From Crossiella sp. CA-258035 (lineage in GTDB: Bacteria; Actinomycetota; Actinomycetes; Mycobacteriales; Pseudonocardiaceae), in assembly GCF_030064675.1 (NCBI RefSeq), contig NZ_CP116413.1, positions 8,957,501 to 9,021,500 of the forward strand: 64,000 bases of DNA, written 5' to 3'. A model generated the notes under the pieces. The model was not told the DNA's origin, ran no database searches, and saw nothing but the letters and a program-made list of their open reading frames with translations. Position 1 is the first letter of the stretch. Each line of letters starts with the position of its first letter. A program made the position numbers and the translations under genes. Positions 8,206-19,153 of this stretch are shown here, one piece after another.

Positions 8206-9054
8206 GTGTCCACTGTGGAGGTTCAGGAGCTGGATCACGCGCCCGGTCTCGGGCTGCTCTACCCCAAGGCCGTGCTGACCGGGTTCTCCCGTGGTGGCAA
8301 GGAACTCCCCGGCACCGGCTACCTGCGGCGGGCGGTGCCGGTGGACCTGGCGCACCTGGCCCAGTACAACCGGGTGTGCGGGTTCGGACTCACCGACCTG
8401 CTGCCGCCGACCTACCCGCACATCCTGGCCTTCCCGATGGCGGTCAAGCTGATGACCGCGCCGGGGTTCCCGTTCCCGCTGGTCGGACTCGTGCACATCG
8501 GCAACCGGATCGAGCAGCTGCGCCCGCTGCGGGCTGATCAGGCGCTGGACCTGCGGGTGTGGTCGCAGAACCTGGCCGGGCACGAGCGGGGCCGCCAGTT
8601 CGAGGTGGTCAGCGAGGCTTCGGTGGACGGCGAGCTGGCCTGGCGGGAGGTCAGCACCTACCTGCGCCGGGAGAAGTCCAGTGGTGGCAAGGAGTCCCGG
8701 CCGGAAACGCCGGAGCTGCCGGAGCCCAACGGGGTGTGGCGGGTGGCCAAGGACATCGGCCGCCGGTACGCCAAGGTCTCCGGCGACAGCAACCCGATCC
8801 ACCTGCACCCGTTGAGCGCCAAGCTGTTCGGCTTCCCCCGGCACATCGCGCACGGCATGTGGAGCAAGGCCCGCTGCCTGGCCGCGTTCGAGGGCAGGCT
8901 GCCTGCGGCCTACACCGCGGAGGTGAGCTTCAAGCTGCCGATCCTGTTGCCGGGCAAGGTCGCCTTCCGCACCACGCGCATCGGCGAGGGCTGGGAGTTC
9001 GACCTGCGGGCGGCCAGGGACGGCCGCCCGCACCTGGCCGGGACGATCAGTTAG
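8206..9054 (+). CDS. MaoC-family 3-hydroxyacyl dehydratase, HtdX-like
   Basis: A 282-aa double hot-dog protein. The hydratase-2 motif is YAKVSGDSNPIHLHPLSA, with D195, N197 and H199 in the catalytic part, followed by GFPRHIAHGMW. The N-terminal half is the catalytically silent hot dog, as in mycobacterial HtdX (Rv0241c). It hydrates or dehydrates enoyl/3-hydroxyacyl thioesters. It follows the FabG4-like reductase without a gap, as in mycobacteria, so together they can reduce and dehydrate 3-ketoacyl-CoA in a fatty-acid elongation or degradation route. Its stop overlaps that of the convergent TRAP binding-protein gene by 4 bases. Confidence 0.88.
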   Translation: MSTVEVQELDHAPGLGLLYPKAVLTGFSRGGKELPGTGYLRRAVPVDLAHLAQYNRVCGFGLTDLLPPTYPHILAFPMAVKLMTAPGFPFPLVGLVHIGNRIEQLRPLRADQALDLRVWSQNLAGHERGRQFEVVSEASVDGELAWREVSTYLRREKSSGGKESRPETPELPEPNGVWRVAKDIGRRYAKVSGDSNPIHLHPLSAKLFGFPRHIAHGMWSKARCLAAFEGRLPAAYTAEVSFKLPILLPGKVAFRTTRIGEGWEFDLRAARDGRPHLAGTIS

Positions 9055-10040
9055 CGCAGCGACTCCAGGGCCTTCGACGCGCCGGGGTGCATCGGGATCG
9101 GGTCGATCACGGTGGCCTTGTGCACGTCGATGTCCTTGGCGGCCGGGTGCACCTTCTCCAGGTCGGCGCGCTTGTCGTAGATCAGCTTGGTGATCGCGCA
9201 GGCGTTGCCAGCCGGGAAGTCCTCGCGCACCAGCAGCACGTTCGGGATCACCAGGGTGGGCACCTCGGCCGGGGTGCGGTAGGTGGCCGCGGGGATGCTC
9301 GCCCGGTCGTAGACGCTGTTGACCTGCTTGAGCTTGCTCAGCAGTCCGGTCACGTCGACGAACTTGGCCCGGTCCTTGAGCGTGGTGGTGAGGTCGGTGA
9401 TCTGCGCGGTGGGCAGGCCGCCGACCCACACCAGGCCGTCGATGGTGCCGTCCTTCATGCCGTCCACGGTCTTGGTCAGGTCCAGCCGCTGGGCCTGCAC
9501 GTCGCTGTCCGGGTTCAGCCCGGCCGCCTGCAACAGCCGGTTGGCGATCACCTCGGTGCCCGAGCGCGGCGAGCCGGTGGAGATCCGCTTGCCGCGCATG
9601 TCGGCGATGGAGTTGATGCCGGCGTTCGCGCGCACCACCACGTGCACGTAGTTGAGGTGGATCCGGGTGAGCGCCTGCACCTTCTGCGGCTTGCCGTTGA
9701 AGGAGTCCCGCCCGGCCACCGCGTCCGCGGCGGTGTCGGCCAGGGAGAAGGCGATGTCGTAGTCTCCGGCGACCAGCTGCTGGATGTTCTGCACCGAGGC
9801 GCCGGTCTCCGCCGCGGTGGCCTTGAGCTTGGTGTTGCCGCTGATCAGCTGGGCCAAGCCGCCGCCGAGCACGTAGTAGACGCCGCCCGCGTTGCCGGTG
9901 GCCAGGGTGACCCTGCCCTCGCTCGCCTCGCACGGCGCGGCATTGGGCTGGTTCACCGGGGTGTCCCGCTGTTTGCCGCCACAGCCCGCGGCGAGCAGGC
10001 TGAGCGCGGCGACGGCGGCCAGAACTCTGGTTAATCGCAT
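9051..10040 (-). CDS. TAXI-family TRAP transporter solute-binding lipoprotein
   Basis: A 329-aa lipoprotein. The signal peptide ends in the lipobox LAAGC (Cys20), so it is anchored outside the membrane. RVTLATGNAGGVYYVLGGGL is the TAXI signature and defines the family. The partner permease gene lies 10 bases upstream in the same direction. The substrate of most TAXI systems is unknown; glutamate or other small acids are usual guesses. The third codon is TTA (Leu), rare in such GC-rich genomes, so translation may depend on the bldA-type tRNA. No ribosome-binding motif stands out, suggesting coupling to the permease gene. Confidence 0.9.
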   Translation of the reverse strand: MRLTRVLAAVAALSLLAAGCGGKQRDTPVNQPNAAPCEASEGRVTLATGNAGGVYYVLGGGLAQLISGNTKLKATAAETGASVQNIQQLVAGDYDIAFSLADTAADAVAGRDSFNGKPQKVQALTRIHLNYVHVVVRANAGINSIADMRGKRISTGSPRSGTEVIANRLLQAAGLNPDSDVQAQRLDLTKTVDGMKDGTIDGLVWVGGLPTAQITDLTTTLKDRAKFVDVTGLLSKLKQVNSVYDRASIPAATYRTPAEVPTLVIPNVLLVREDFPAGNACAITKLIYDKRADLEKVHPAAKDIDVHKATVIDPIPMHPGASKALESLR

Positions 10041-10050
10041 CGGTTTTCCC

Positions 10051-12030
10051 TCACGTTGTCCCCACAGGTTCGCGTTTGCGCGTCACGAGGTGCAGCACCA
10101 CGGCCACCGCGAGCAGCACCAGTCCGGCGGTGATCGTCCACGGTTGCAGGTAGAGCAGGAACAGCGCGGCCAGCACGCACAGCGCGCGTTCCGGCCAGCG
10201 CGCGGGCCCGAACAGCCAGCCGCCGGTGCCCACCGCGAGCGCGGCCACGCCGAGCACGGCGACGCCGAACACCCACAGCACCTCGGTCCAGGACCGTTGC
10301 AGCAGCAGGGCGGTGCCGTGGTCGGTGAGCACGAACGCGATCGGCACCAGGAAGGCGGGCAGGGTGTACTTCCAGGTCTGCCACATGGTGCGCATGACCG
10401 AGCCGCCGGTGATCGCGGCCGCGGCCACCGAGGCCAGCGCGGTCGGCGGGGTCACCTCCGACAGCACCGCGTAGTAGAACAGGAACATCGCGCGGGCCGG
10501 GTCGGAGACGCCGAGCTCGGCCAGCGCGGGGCCGAGCACCACCCAGGCGATGATGAACGAGGCGGTCACCGGCACCGCGAGGCCGAGCACACCGACCGCG
10601 ACCGCGGCGAAGAGCACGGTCAGCAGCAGCACCACCGTGGCGTTGCCGGTGAAGTACCTGGCCGCCGACACCAGTCCGGCGGAGAGCTCCTGACCGAGGC
10701 CGGTCTTGGTGATGGTGGAGGTGATCACCCCGGCCGCCGCGCAGACCGCGATCACCGGCAGCGCCGAGCGCACCCCGGTGGACAGCGCGCCGAACATGTC
10801 CAGCAGCCAGCCCCGCCACCAACCGTCCTGTTTGGACAGAACACGCTGGGCCAGTGCGAACAGCGTGGCCAGCCCGGTGGCGTAGACCACCGCGGAGAAG
10901 GCCGGGATGCCCAGTGCCAGGAACACCACGATGATGCCAAGCGAGGCGAAGTGGTAGCCGCCGGTGAGCAGCAGCCGCCACGGGCTCGGCGAGTCCACCT
11001 CGACCGCCTTGGCGCCGAAGCGGCGGGCGTCGGCCTCCACCGCGAGCACGATGCCCAGGTAGTAGAGCAGCGTGGGCAGACAGGCCCACAGCAGCACTTC
11101 CAGGTAGGGCACCCGCAGGTACTCGGCGATGATGAACGCGGCGGCGCCCAGCGTCGGCGGGGACAGGATCGCGCCGATCCCGGAGGCGGCCAGCAGTCCG
11201 CCCGCGTTCTCCTTCGGGTACCCGGCCCTGCGCAGGATCGGCCAGGTGACCGCGCCGAGGCTGACCGTGGTCGCGGTGCCGGAGCCGGAGACGGTGCCGA
11301 GCAGGAAGCCGGAGAGCGCGGTGGTGCGGCCGGGCGCGGTCGGCGAGTTGCGGAAGGCGGCGAAGCTGATGTCGACGAAGAACTTGCCCGCGCCGGATGC
11401 CCCCAGCATCGCGCCGTAGATGGTGAACAGCACGATGTAGGTGGCGGCCACGTCCAGCGGCGTGCCGTAGAAGCCGCTGGCGTCGTTGTAGAGCGCGTTG
11501 ACGATCTGGCCGAAGTCGATGCCGGAGTGCGCGATCAGCCAGCCGGGCGGCAGGAACCCGCCGTAGTAGGCGTGCGCGAGGAAGAGCAGGCAGACCGCGG
11601 GCAGCACCAGGCCGGTGGTGCGCCGGGTGGCCTCCAGGATCAGCACCAGCAGCACCGCGCCCGCGATGATGTCCACTGTGGACAGTGAGCCCTGCCGGTC
11701 CAGGAAGCCGTTGAAACCGGTGATCACCGGGTAGAGCCCGGCGGACAGCGCCAGCGCGGACAGCGCCCAGTCCACCGGCTGCGGGTCGTCGCTGCCGGTT
11801 CGTCTCTTCAGCGCAGGGCGGTAGACCAGGAAGACCAGCGGCAGGGTCAGCCCGAGGAAGACGATCAGGTAGAACTGGCTGCCCGCGCTGAACGGGAAGA
11901 ACACCTGGCGCAGCACCAGGACCGCGATGGCGAAGGTCACCACCGCGACACCGAGGTCCCACCGCCGGCTCAGCCGCCGGGCCGGACGTTCCTCGTCCTG
12001 TTCGGCCACCAGCTCATCGACCGCGGTCAC
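10051..12030 (-). CDS. TRAP transporter fused 4TM/12TM permease
   Basis: A 659-aa integral membrane protein in which the small DctQ-like and large DctM-like subunits are fused, as is standard for TAXI systems. Hydrophobic segments fill residues 25-620; the conserved DctM core includes SGSGTATTVSLGAVTWPIL and GILSPPTLGAAAFI-like motifs (AILSPPTLGAAAFIIAEYL). It uses ion gradients to import the solute delivered by the lipoprotein encoded 10 bases downstream. The GTG at 12030 abuts GGGAGG too closely, so the true start may differ slightly. The upstream 160 bases contain short palindromes that could be the operator. Confidence 0.9.
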   Translation of the reverse strand: MTAVDELVAEQDEERPARRLSRRWDLGVAVVTFAIAVLVLRQVFFPFSAGSQFYLIVFLGLTLPLVFLVYRPALKRRTGSDDPQPVDWALSALALSAGLYPVITGFNGFLDRQGSLSTVDIIAGAVLLVLILEATRRTTGLVLPAVCLLFLAHAYYGGFLPPGWLIAHSGIDFGQIVNALYNDASGFYGTPLDVAATYIVLFTIYGAMLGASGAGKFFVDISFAAFRNSPTAPGRTTALSGFLLGTVSGSGTATTVSLGAVTWPILRRAGYPKENAGGLLAASGIGAILSPPTLGAAAFIIAEYLRVPYLEVLLWACLPTLLYYLGIVLAVEADARRFGAKAVEVDSPSPWRLLLTGGYHFASLGIIVVFLALGIPAFSAVVYATGLATLFALAQRVLSKQDGWWRGWLLDMFGALSTGVRSALPVIAVCAAAGVITSTITKTGLGQELSAGLVSAARYFTGNATVVLLLTVLFAAVAVGVLGLAVPVTASFIIAWVVLGPALAELGVSDPARAMFLFYYAVLSEVTPPTALASVAAAAITGGSVMRTMWQTWKYTLPAFLVPIAFVLTDHGTALLLQRSWTEVLWVFGVAVLGVAALAVGTGGWLFGPARWPERALCVLAALFLLYLQPWTITAGLVLLAVAVVLHLVTRKREPVGTT

Positions 12031-12057
12031 CTCCCGGACGCTACCTGTGCCTCAGGT

Positions 12058-12090
12058 CACAATTGAAGACACAACTTGTCGCGGGTTGTG
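12058..12090. promoter_or_regulatory. Short palindromes upstream of the TRAP operon
   Basis: ACAACTTGT (12071-12079) is an odd palindrome. It is flanked by CACAA (12058-12062) and TTGTG (12086-12090), which are inverted with respect to each other. The cluster lies 30-60 bases upstream of the permease start, in an A/T-richer patch, so a promoter or operator is plausible. Confidence 0.3.
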
Positions 12091-12194
12091 ATACCTGGCG
12101 TTCACCACGCGGTTCGCTCCGCTTAGCCCTACGGTGTCCCGCACGACGTCATCCCGGGTGAAGGTGGCGCTTACTGAACGAGGAGGTCAGCACG

Positions 12195-13334
12195 ATGTCT
12201 CATCCGTTACGGGCACTTCAGCTCGCCGGCGTCGCCGTCATGGCACTCGCCGTGCTGGGCAGCAGCACCCTGGCAGCCGCTCCTGCCACCGCCCTGGAGG
12301 TGAACATCGACCTGTCATTCGGCAAGAAGCCGGAGAAGCTGCTGGTCATCGGCCACCGCGGCGCCTCGGGTTACCGGCCCGAGCACACCCTGGCCTCCTA
12401 CGAACTGGCCGCGCGGATGGGCGCGGACTACATCGAGCCGGACCTGGTCGCCACCAAGGACGGCGTGCTGGTCGCCCGGCACGAGAACGAGATCAGCGGC
12501 ACCACCGACGTCGCGGACCGCCCGGAGTTCGCCGCGCGCAAGGCCACCAAGGTGATCGACGGGACCAGCCTCACCGGCTGGTTCACCGAGGACTTCACCC
12601 TGACCGAGCTGAAGACGCTGCGGGCCAAGGAGCGCATCCCGCAGTTCCGGCCGAACAACGTGATCTACAACGGCCGGTTCCAGGTGCCCACCTTCCAGGA
12701 GGTGCTGGACCTGCGCGCCCGGCTGTCCAAGGAGCTGCGGCGGGACATCGGGGTGTACCCGGAGACCAAGCACCCCACCTACTTCCGCTCGATCAAGCTG
12801 CCGCTGGAACCGCCGCTGGTGCGCGCGCTGACCAAGAACGGCCTGAACAACCGGCACGCCAGGGTGTTCGTGCAGTCCTTCGAGGTGACCAACCTCAAGG
12901 ACCTCAGCCGTGAGCTGCGGGTGCCGCTGGTGCAGCTGCTGGACGCCGAGGGCGCGCCGTACGACTTCGTCGCTTCCGGCGACAAGCGCACCTACGCGGA
13001 CCTGGTGACGCCCAAGGGGCTCAAGGAGATCGCTTCGTACGCCAAGGGCATTGGGCCGTACAAGGAGATGGTGATCCCGCGCGGCAAGGACGGGAACCTG
13101 ACCTCGCCGACCCAGCTGGTGCCGGAGGCGCACAAGAACGGCCTCCAGGTGCACCCGTACACCTTCCGCAGCGAGAACAACTTCCTGCCGACCAACATGC
13201 GGCTGCCTGGCCCGCCCTCGGTGCACGGCAACGCCTTCGCCGAGTACGAGGCCTACTTCAAGGCCGGCGTGGACGGGGTGTTCGCGGACAACCCGGACAC
13301 CGCGATCGAGGCGCGCAGCACCTTCAAGCGCTGA
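12195..13334 (+). CDS. Secreted glycerophosphodiester phosphodiesterase
   Basis: A 379-aa exported enzyme that hydrolyses glycerophosphodiesters to glycerol-3-phosphate and an alcohol. A Sec signal peptide spans residues 1-34 (APATA-LEV cleavage). The GDPD catalytic motif HRGASGYRPEHT begins at H54; E81 and D83 in YIEPDLVATKDG are metal ligands and H96 (ARHENEI) is the second catalytic His. The length and long insert suit GlpQ-type enzymes. GAGGAGG lies 8 bases before the ATG. It stands alone, ending at a strong shared terminator. Scavenging phosphate or glycerol from lipids or teichoic-acid-like polymers is the likely role. Confidence 0.92.
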   Translation: MSHPLRALQLAGVAVMALAVLGSSTLAAAPATALEVNIDLSFGKKPEKLLVIGHRGASGYRPEHTLASYELAARMGADYIEPDLVATKDGVLVARHENEISGTTDVADRPEFAARKATKVIDGTSLTGWFTEDFTLTELKTLRAKERIPQFRPNNVIYNGRFQVPTFQEVLDLRARLSKELRRDIGVYPETKHPTYFRSIKLPLEPPLVRALTKNGLNNRHARVFVQSFEVTNLKDLSRELRVPLVQLLDAEGAPYDFVASGDKRTYADLVTPKGLKEIASYAKGIGPYKEMVIPRGKDGNLTSPTQLVPEAHKNGLQVHPYTFRSENNFLPTNMRLPGPPSVHGNAFAEYEAYFKAGVDGVFADNPDTAIEARSTFKR

Positions 13335-13339
13335 GCGCG

Positions 13340-13386
13340 GGACAGCGCCGCCACCCGGTTCACCAGGCCGGGCGGCGGCGCTGTCC
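13340..13386. terminator. Bidirectional terminator between convergent genes
   Basis: A perfect 13-bp stem (13340-13352 with 13374-13386) and 21-base loop fill the gap between the glycerophosphodiesterase gene and the convergent ssuA-like gene. It can serve both. Confidence 0.8.
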
Positions 13387-13389
13387 TTC

Positions 13390-14344
13390 TCAGCGGAGAG
13401 TGGCTTGGATGTCGGCGTCGAACCGGTTGTCCACGAACTCGGCGAAGTTCACCTTGCCCGGCAACACCTTCGCCGCGGTGAAGGCGTCCGCGAGCTGCTG
13501 CTCGGAGGCCACCACCTCCGGGGTGAGCGGCTGGTAGAGGTCCACGCCCCTGGCCACCGCGGCCTCCGCCACCGGCAGGGACAGCCCGGTCTCCGCCGCC
13601 CAGGCCTTGGCCCGTTCCGCGCGGTGGGTGTCCGACCAGTGCTGGGCCTTGGCCAGCCGGGACAGGTAGTCCTTGACCGCGCCGGTCTTCCGGCTGTTGT
13701 CGAGGGCGGCCCGGCTGGCGACCTGGAAGCTGTAGCCGTTGGCCACGCCCGCGCCGTCCACCAACACCCGCGCCCCGGCCTCCAGCAACGCCTGCGAGGT
13801 GTAGGGGTCCCAGATCGCCCAGGCGTCCACCCGTTTCTGGGTGAAGGCGGCGAATGCCTCGGCCGGGGCCAGGAACACCGGCTTGACGTCGGTGATCGAC
13901 AGCCCGGCCCGTTGCAGCACGAGCAGCAGTGAGCCGTGCGCCGAACTGCCCTTGGCCACCGCGATCTGCTTGCCGCGCAAGGCGTTCGCCCCGGTCAGCG
14001 GCGAGCCCTCGGGCACCAGGATGGCATCGCTGCTGGCATCGCCCTTGGCCGCGGCCACCACGGTGATCTTCGCGTTGGCCGCGGCGGCGAAGATCGGCGG
14101 CGTGTTGCCGACCCCGCCCAGATCGATGGCACCGGCCGAGGCCGCCTCCAGCAGCGGCGGGCCGCTGGTGAAGGTGGACCACTCGATCTTGTAGGGCAGG
14201 TCCTTGAGCAGCCCGGCCGAACTCAGCAGGGACTGCGCGTTGCCCTTCTGGTCGCCGACCTTGAGCACCAGCTCGCCGGTGTCGGCCGCGCTCGGCGTGC
14301 AACCGGAGAGCAGCAGGGCCGCGGCGAACACCGCGGCGCGGAGG

Positions 14345-14361
<17 letters not shown>
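13390..14361 (-). CDS. ssuA: Aliphatic sulfonate ABC transporter substrate-binding lipoprotein
   Basis: A 323-aa lipoprotein with a lipobox LLSGC (Cys21). GELVLKVGDQKGNAQSLL, ASAGAIDLGGVGNTPPIFA and AEAFAAFTQKRVDAWAIWDP are typical of the SsuA/TauA group of NMT1-like binding proteins. It captures alkanesulfonates or related sulfur compounds outside the cell for the SsuBC transporter. It is the last gene of a leader-ssuC-ssuB-ssuA operon, and its start overlaps the ssuB end by 17 bases. Nitrate or taurine as ligand cannot be excluded from sequence, but the cysteine-type leader peptide upstream argues for sulfur. Confidence 0.85.
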
Positions 14362-15046
<685 letters not shown>

Positions 15047-15841
15047 GCCAGTGCCCTCCTCTCCAGTGCCCGCACCAGCGCGTCGGTGCCCAGGCCCAGC
15101 AGCGCGTAGACCAGCAGGCCGACCACGATCACGTCGGTGCGCAGGAACTCCCTGGCGTTGTTGATCAGGTAGCCGAGTCCGGCGTCCGCGTTGACCTGCT
15201 CGCCGATCACCAGCGACAGCCAGGCCACGCTCAGCCCCTGGCGCAGCCCGACCATGGTCTGCGGCAGGGCCGAGGGCAGCACCACGTGCTGGATCCGCTC
15301 CCGCCGGGTGTAGCCGAGCACCGTGGTGGCCTCGATCAGCCGCCGGTCCACACCGCGGATCCCCGCGTGCGTGTTGAGGTAGATCGGGAAGGTCACGCCG
15401 AGCGCGACCAGCGCGACCTTGGGCGCCTCGCCGATGCCGAACCACAGGATCAGCAACGGGATCAGCCCGAGGAAGGGCAGCGTGCGCAGCATCTGCACCG
15501 GCGGGTCGAGCAGCGCGTCACCCCACCGGTACAGCCCGGCCACCAGGCCGAGGCCCAGCCCGGCGGCCAGCCCGATCGCGAAGCCGAGCAGGACCCGTTG
15601 CAGGGACACGGCGAACGCGGTCAGCAGCTCACCGCTGAGCACCAGGTCGGCGGCGGAGGCCAGCACGGTCAGCGGGGCGGCGAGCTTGTCCGGCGGCAGC
15701 AGACCGGTGCTGCTGGCCAGCTGCCACAGCAGCACCAGGCCGACCGGACTGACCCACCGCCCAGGACGTCGTTTGTCCACAGTGGACACAGACATGAGAG
15801 CTCCCGGACACGGGGAGAAAAGGGAGGAAGACCGAGGAAGA

Positions 15842-15922
15842 TCAGCGCGTGCGACAGAGGGCGCTGGCGTGCCGTCGCAGATCGACGTGCAGCCGCGCGA
15901 CGAGCTCCGTGCGCTGGGTCAT
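15842..15922 (-). CDS. Cysteine-type leader peptide of the ssu operon (26 aa)
   Basis: A 26-aa open frame, MTQRTELVARLHVDLRRHAS followed by ALCRTR. The RLHVDLRRHASALC core is the recurrent sequence of short peptides that precede sulfur-assimilation and sulfur-uptake operons in actinomycetes; comparable leaderless small frames in mycobacteria sense cysteine supply by translational attenuation. Here the single Cys codon is the fourth from the end. There is no ribosome site, and a promoter-like TTGACA lies 30 bases upstream, so the message may begin at the ATG itself. It ends 47 bases before ssuC. Confidence 0.75.
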   Translation of the reverse strand: MTQRTELVARLHVDLRRHASALCRTR

Positions 15923-15927
15923 GACAA

Positions 15928-15977
15928 GAGCCTGGCCGCGGCACCGTGATCGTGTCAACGGTGCCGCGGCCAGGCTC
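15928..15977 (-). terminator. Perfect 20-bp stem terminator after purA
   Basis: Arms 15928-15947 and 15958-15977 are exact complements around a 10-base loop, 24 bases downstream of the purA stop. Its distal arm ends 5 bases before the leader-peptide ATG. The loop side carries TGTCAA, which reads TTGACA on the minus strand. Confidence 0.8.
15929..15958 (-). promoter_or_regulatory. Candidate ssu leader promoter nested in the purA terminator
   Basis: On the minus strand TTGACA (15958-15953) and CAGGCT (15934-15929) are 18 bases apart. The -35 matches consensus fully and the -10 matches only TAnnnT positions 2 and 6. A start site 6-7 bases downstream would fall on the ATG of the leader peptide, giving a leaderless transcript. 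Confidence 0.4.
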
Positions 15978-16000
15978 TCAGTGTCCGGGACGGCCTTGTC

Positions 16001-18049
<2,049 letters not shown>

Positions 18050-18163
18050 CATCCGGCGGACGGCGGGGAGCCATCCGGAGGTCACCTTTTCGTGTTGCGT
18101 TTGTCACTCCGGTGGGTGACGGTCATGTCGTAGACGTGATCACCCCCACCACTGGAGGTTGGA

Positions 18164-18802
18164 GTGAACGGCGCACGCAAGATCCGGGCCCTGCTCACCA
18201 CCCTGCTGATCACCGCCGCTGTCTCGGTCGGTCTGACCACCCCTGCCAGCGCGGCCCCGCCGAACATCCCCAGCGCGACCGCCGCCCGCACCCAGCTCAA
18301 CGGCCTGACCGTGGCCGCGCCGGGTCCGATGACCGGTTACTCGCGGGAGAAGTTCCCGCACTGGATCACCATCTCCGGCGCCTGCAACACGCGGGAGACG
18401 GTGCTCAAGCGAGACGGCACCAACGTGCAGGTCAACGCCAGCTGCGCGGCCACCTCGGGCTCCTGGCACAGCCCCTACGACGGCGCGACCTGGACCGCGG
18501 CCGCCGACGTGGACATCGACCACATCGTGCCGCTGGCCGCCGCCTGGCGTTCCGGCGCGGCCGGCTGGACCACGGACAAACGTCAGCGCTTCGCCAACGA
18601 CCTGACGAACTCGCAGCTGATCGCGGTCACCGACAACGTCAACCAGGCCAAGGGCGACAAGACCCCCGACCTGTGGAAGCCGCCGCTGGGCTCCTACCAC
18701 TGCACCTACGCCCGGATGTGGATCGGCGCCAAGCACGCGTGGGGCCTCAACGTCTCCGCGCCGGAGAAGGGCGCGCTGAACGACATGCTCAACCGCTGCT
18801 GA
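18164..18802 (+). CDS. Secreted HNH-family nuclease (DUF1524-like)
   Basis: A 212-aa exported protein. A Sec signal peptide spans 1-30 (PASA-APP). DVDIDHIVPLAAAWRSGA (D117-H120) is the HNH/DUF1524 core found in actinobacterial secreted nucleases, followed by RFANDLTNSQLIAVTDNVNQ and GDKTPDLWKPP, which complete the metal site. Cysteines at 74, 94 and near the end (STHCTYA-like, and the last residue) could form disulfides. It probably degrades extracellular DNA or RNA. GGAGG-like sequence precedes the GTG. It is absent from the equivalent mycobacterial locus and so is likely an insertion in this lineage. Confidence 0.85.
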   Translation: MNGARKIRALLTTLLITAAVSVGLTTPASAAPPNIPSATAARTQLNGLTVAAPGPMTGYSREKFPHWITISGACNTRETVLKRDGTNVQVNASCAATSGSWHSPYDGATWTAAADVDIDHIVPLAAAWRSGAAGWTTDKRQRFANDLTNSQLIAVTDNVNQAKGDKTPDLWKPPLGSYHCTYARMWIGAKHAWGLNVSAPEKGALNDMLNRC

Positions 18803-18811
18803 TTCACCACC

Positions 18812-18880
18812 GGTACCCCGGGTACCCCGCTCCTCGCGGATGGCCGACTTCGGTGGTTGGCGCTACGTTGCCGCGAGGAG
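18812..18880. other. Palindrome and long-range hairpin downstream of the nuclease gene
   Basis: GGTACCCcGGGTACC (18812-18826) is a perfect odd palindrome. CTCCTCGCGG (18830-18839) and CCGCGAGGAG (18871-18880) are perfect 10-base inverted arms 31 bases apart. They may terminate the nuclease transcript or regulate the gene at 18902. Confidence 0.4.
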
Positions 18881-18901
18881 CGACCCCAGGGAGGGTGAGT
18901 C

Positions 18902-19153
18902 GTGGAGGAACTGCGGACCCTGTTCAAGGCTGGTCCCGGCGGCGTGATGACCGACGACGTCGGCGTGATCACCGGTGATCTCGAGCTGCTGACCCGCTGC
19001 GATCCGGCGGGCGAGGTGACCACGCTGGTCACCTACGAGGGCGCGGAGGAGTGGTACCGGCTCACCGGCGGCAGCACCCACCTGCACGACGCCAAGGACC
19101 ACGAGCCGCTGCACCGCACCCTGGCAGCGGTCTTGGATCGCCCGAACGGTTAG
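18902..19153 (+). CDS. Small hypothetical protein (83 aa)
   Basis: An acidic, soluble 83-aa product beginning MEELRTLFKAGPGGVMTDDV and ending LHRTLAAVLDRPNG. It has no signal peptide, membrane segment or known motif. GAGGG lies upstream of the GTG. The codon use matches neighbouring genes, with strong third-position GC. Its stop overlaps that of the convergent FUSC gene by 4 bases. I do not recognise the family. Confidence 0.65.
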   Translation: MEELRTLFKAGPGGVMTDDVGVITGDLELLTRCDPAGEVTTLVTYEGAEEWYRLTGGSTHLHDAKDHEPLHRTLAAVLDRPNG

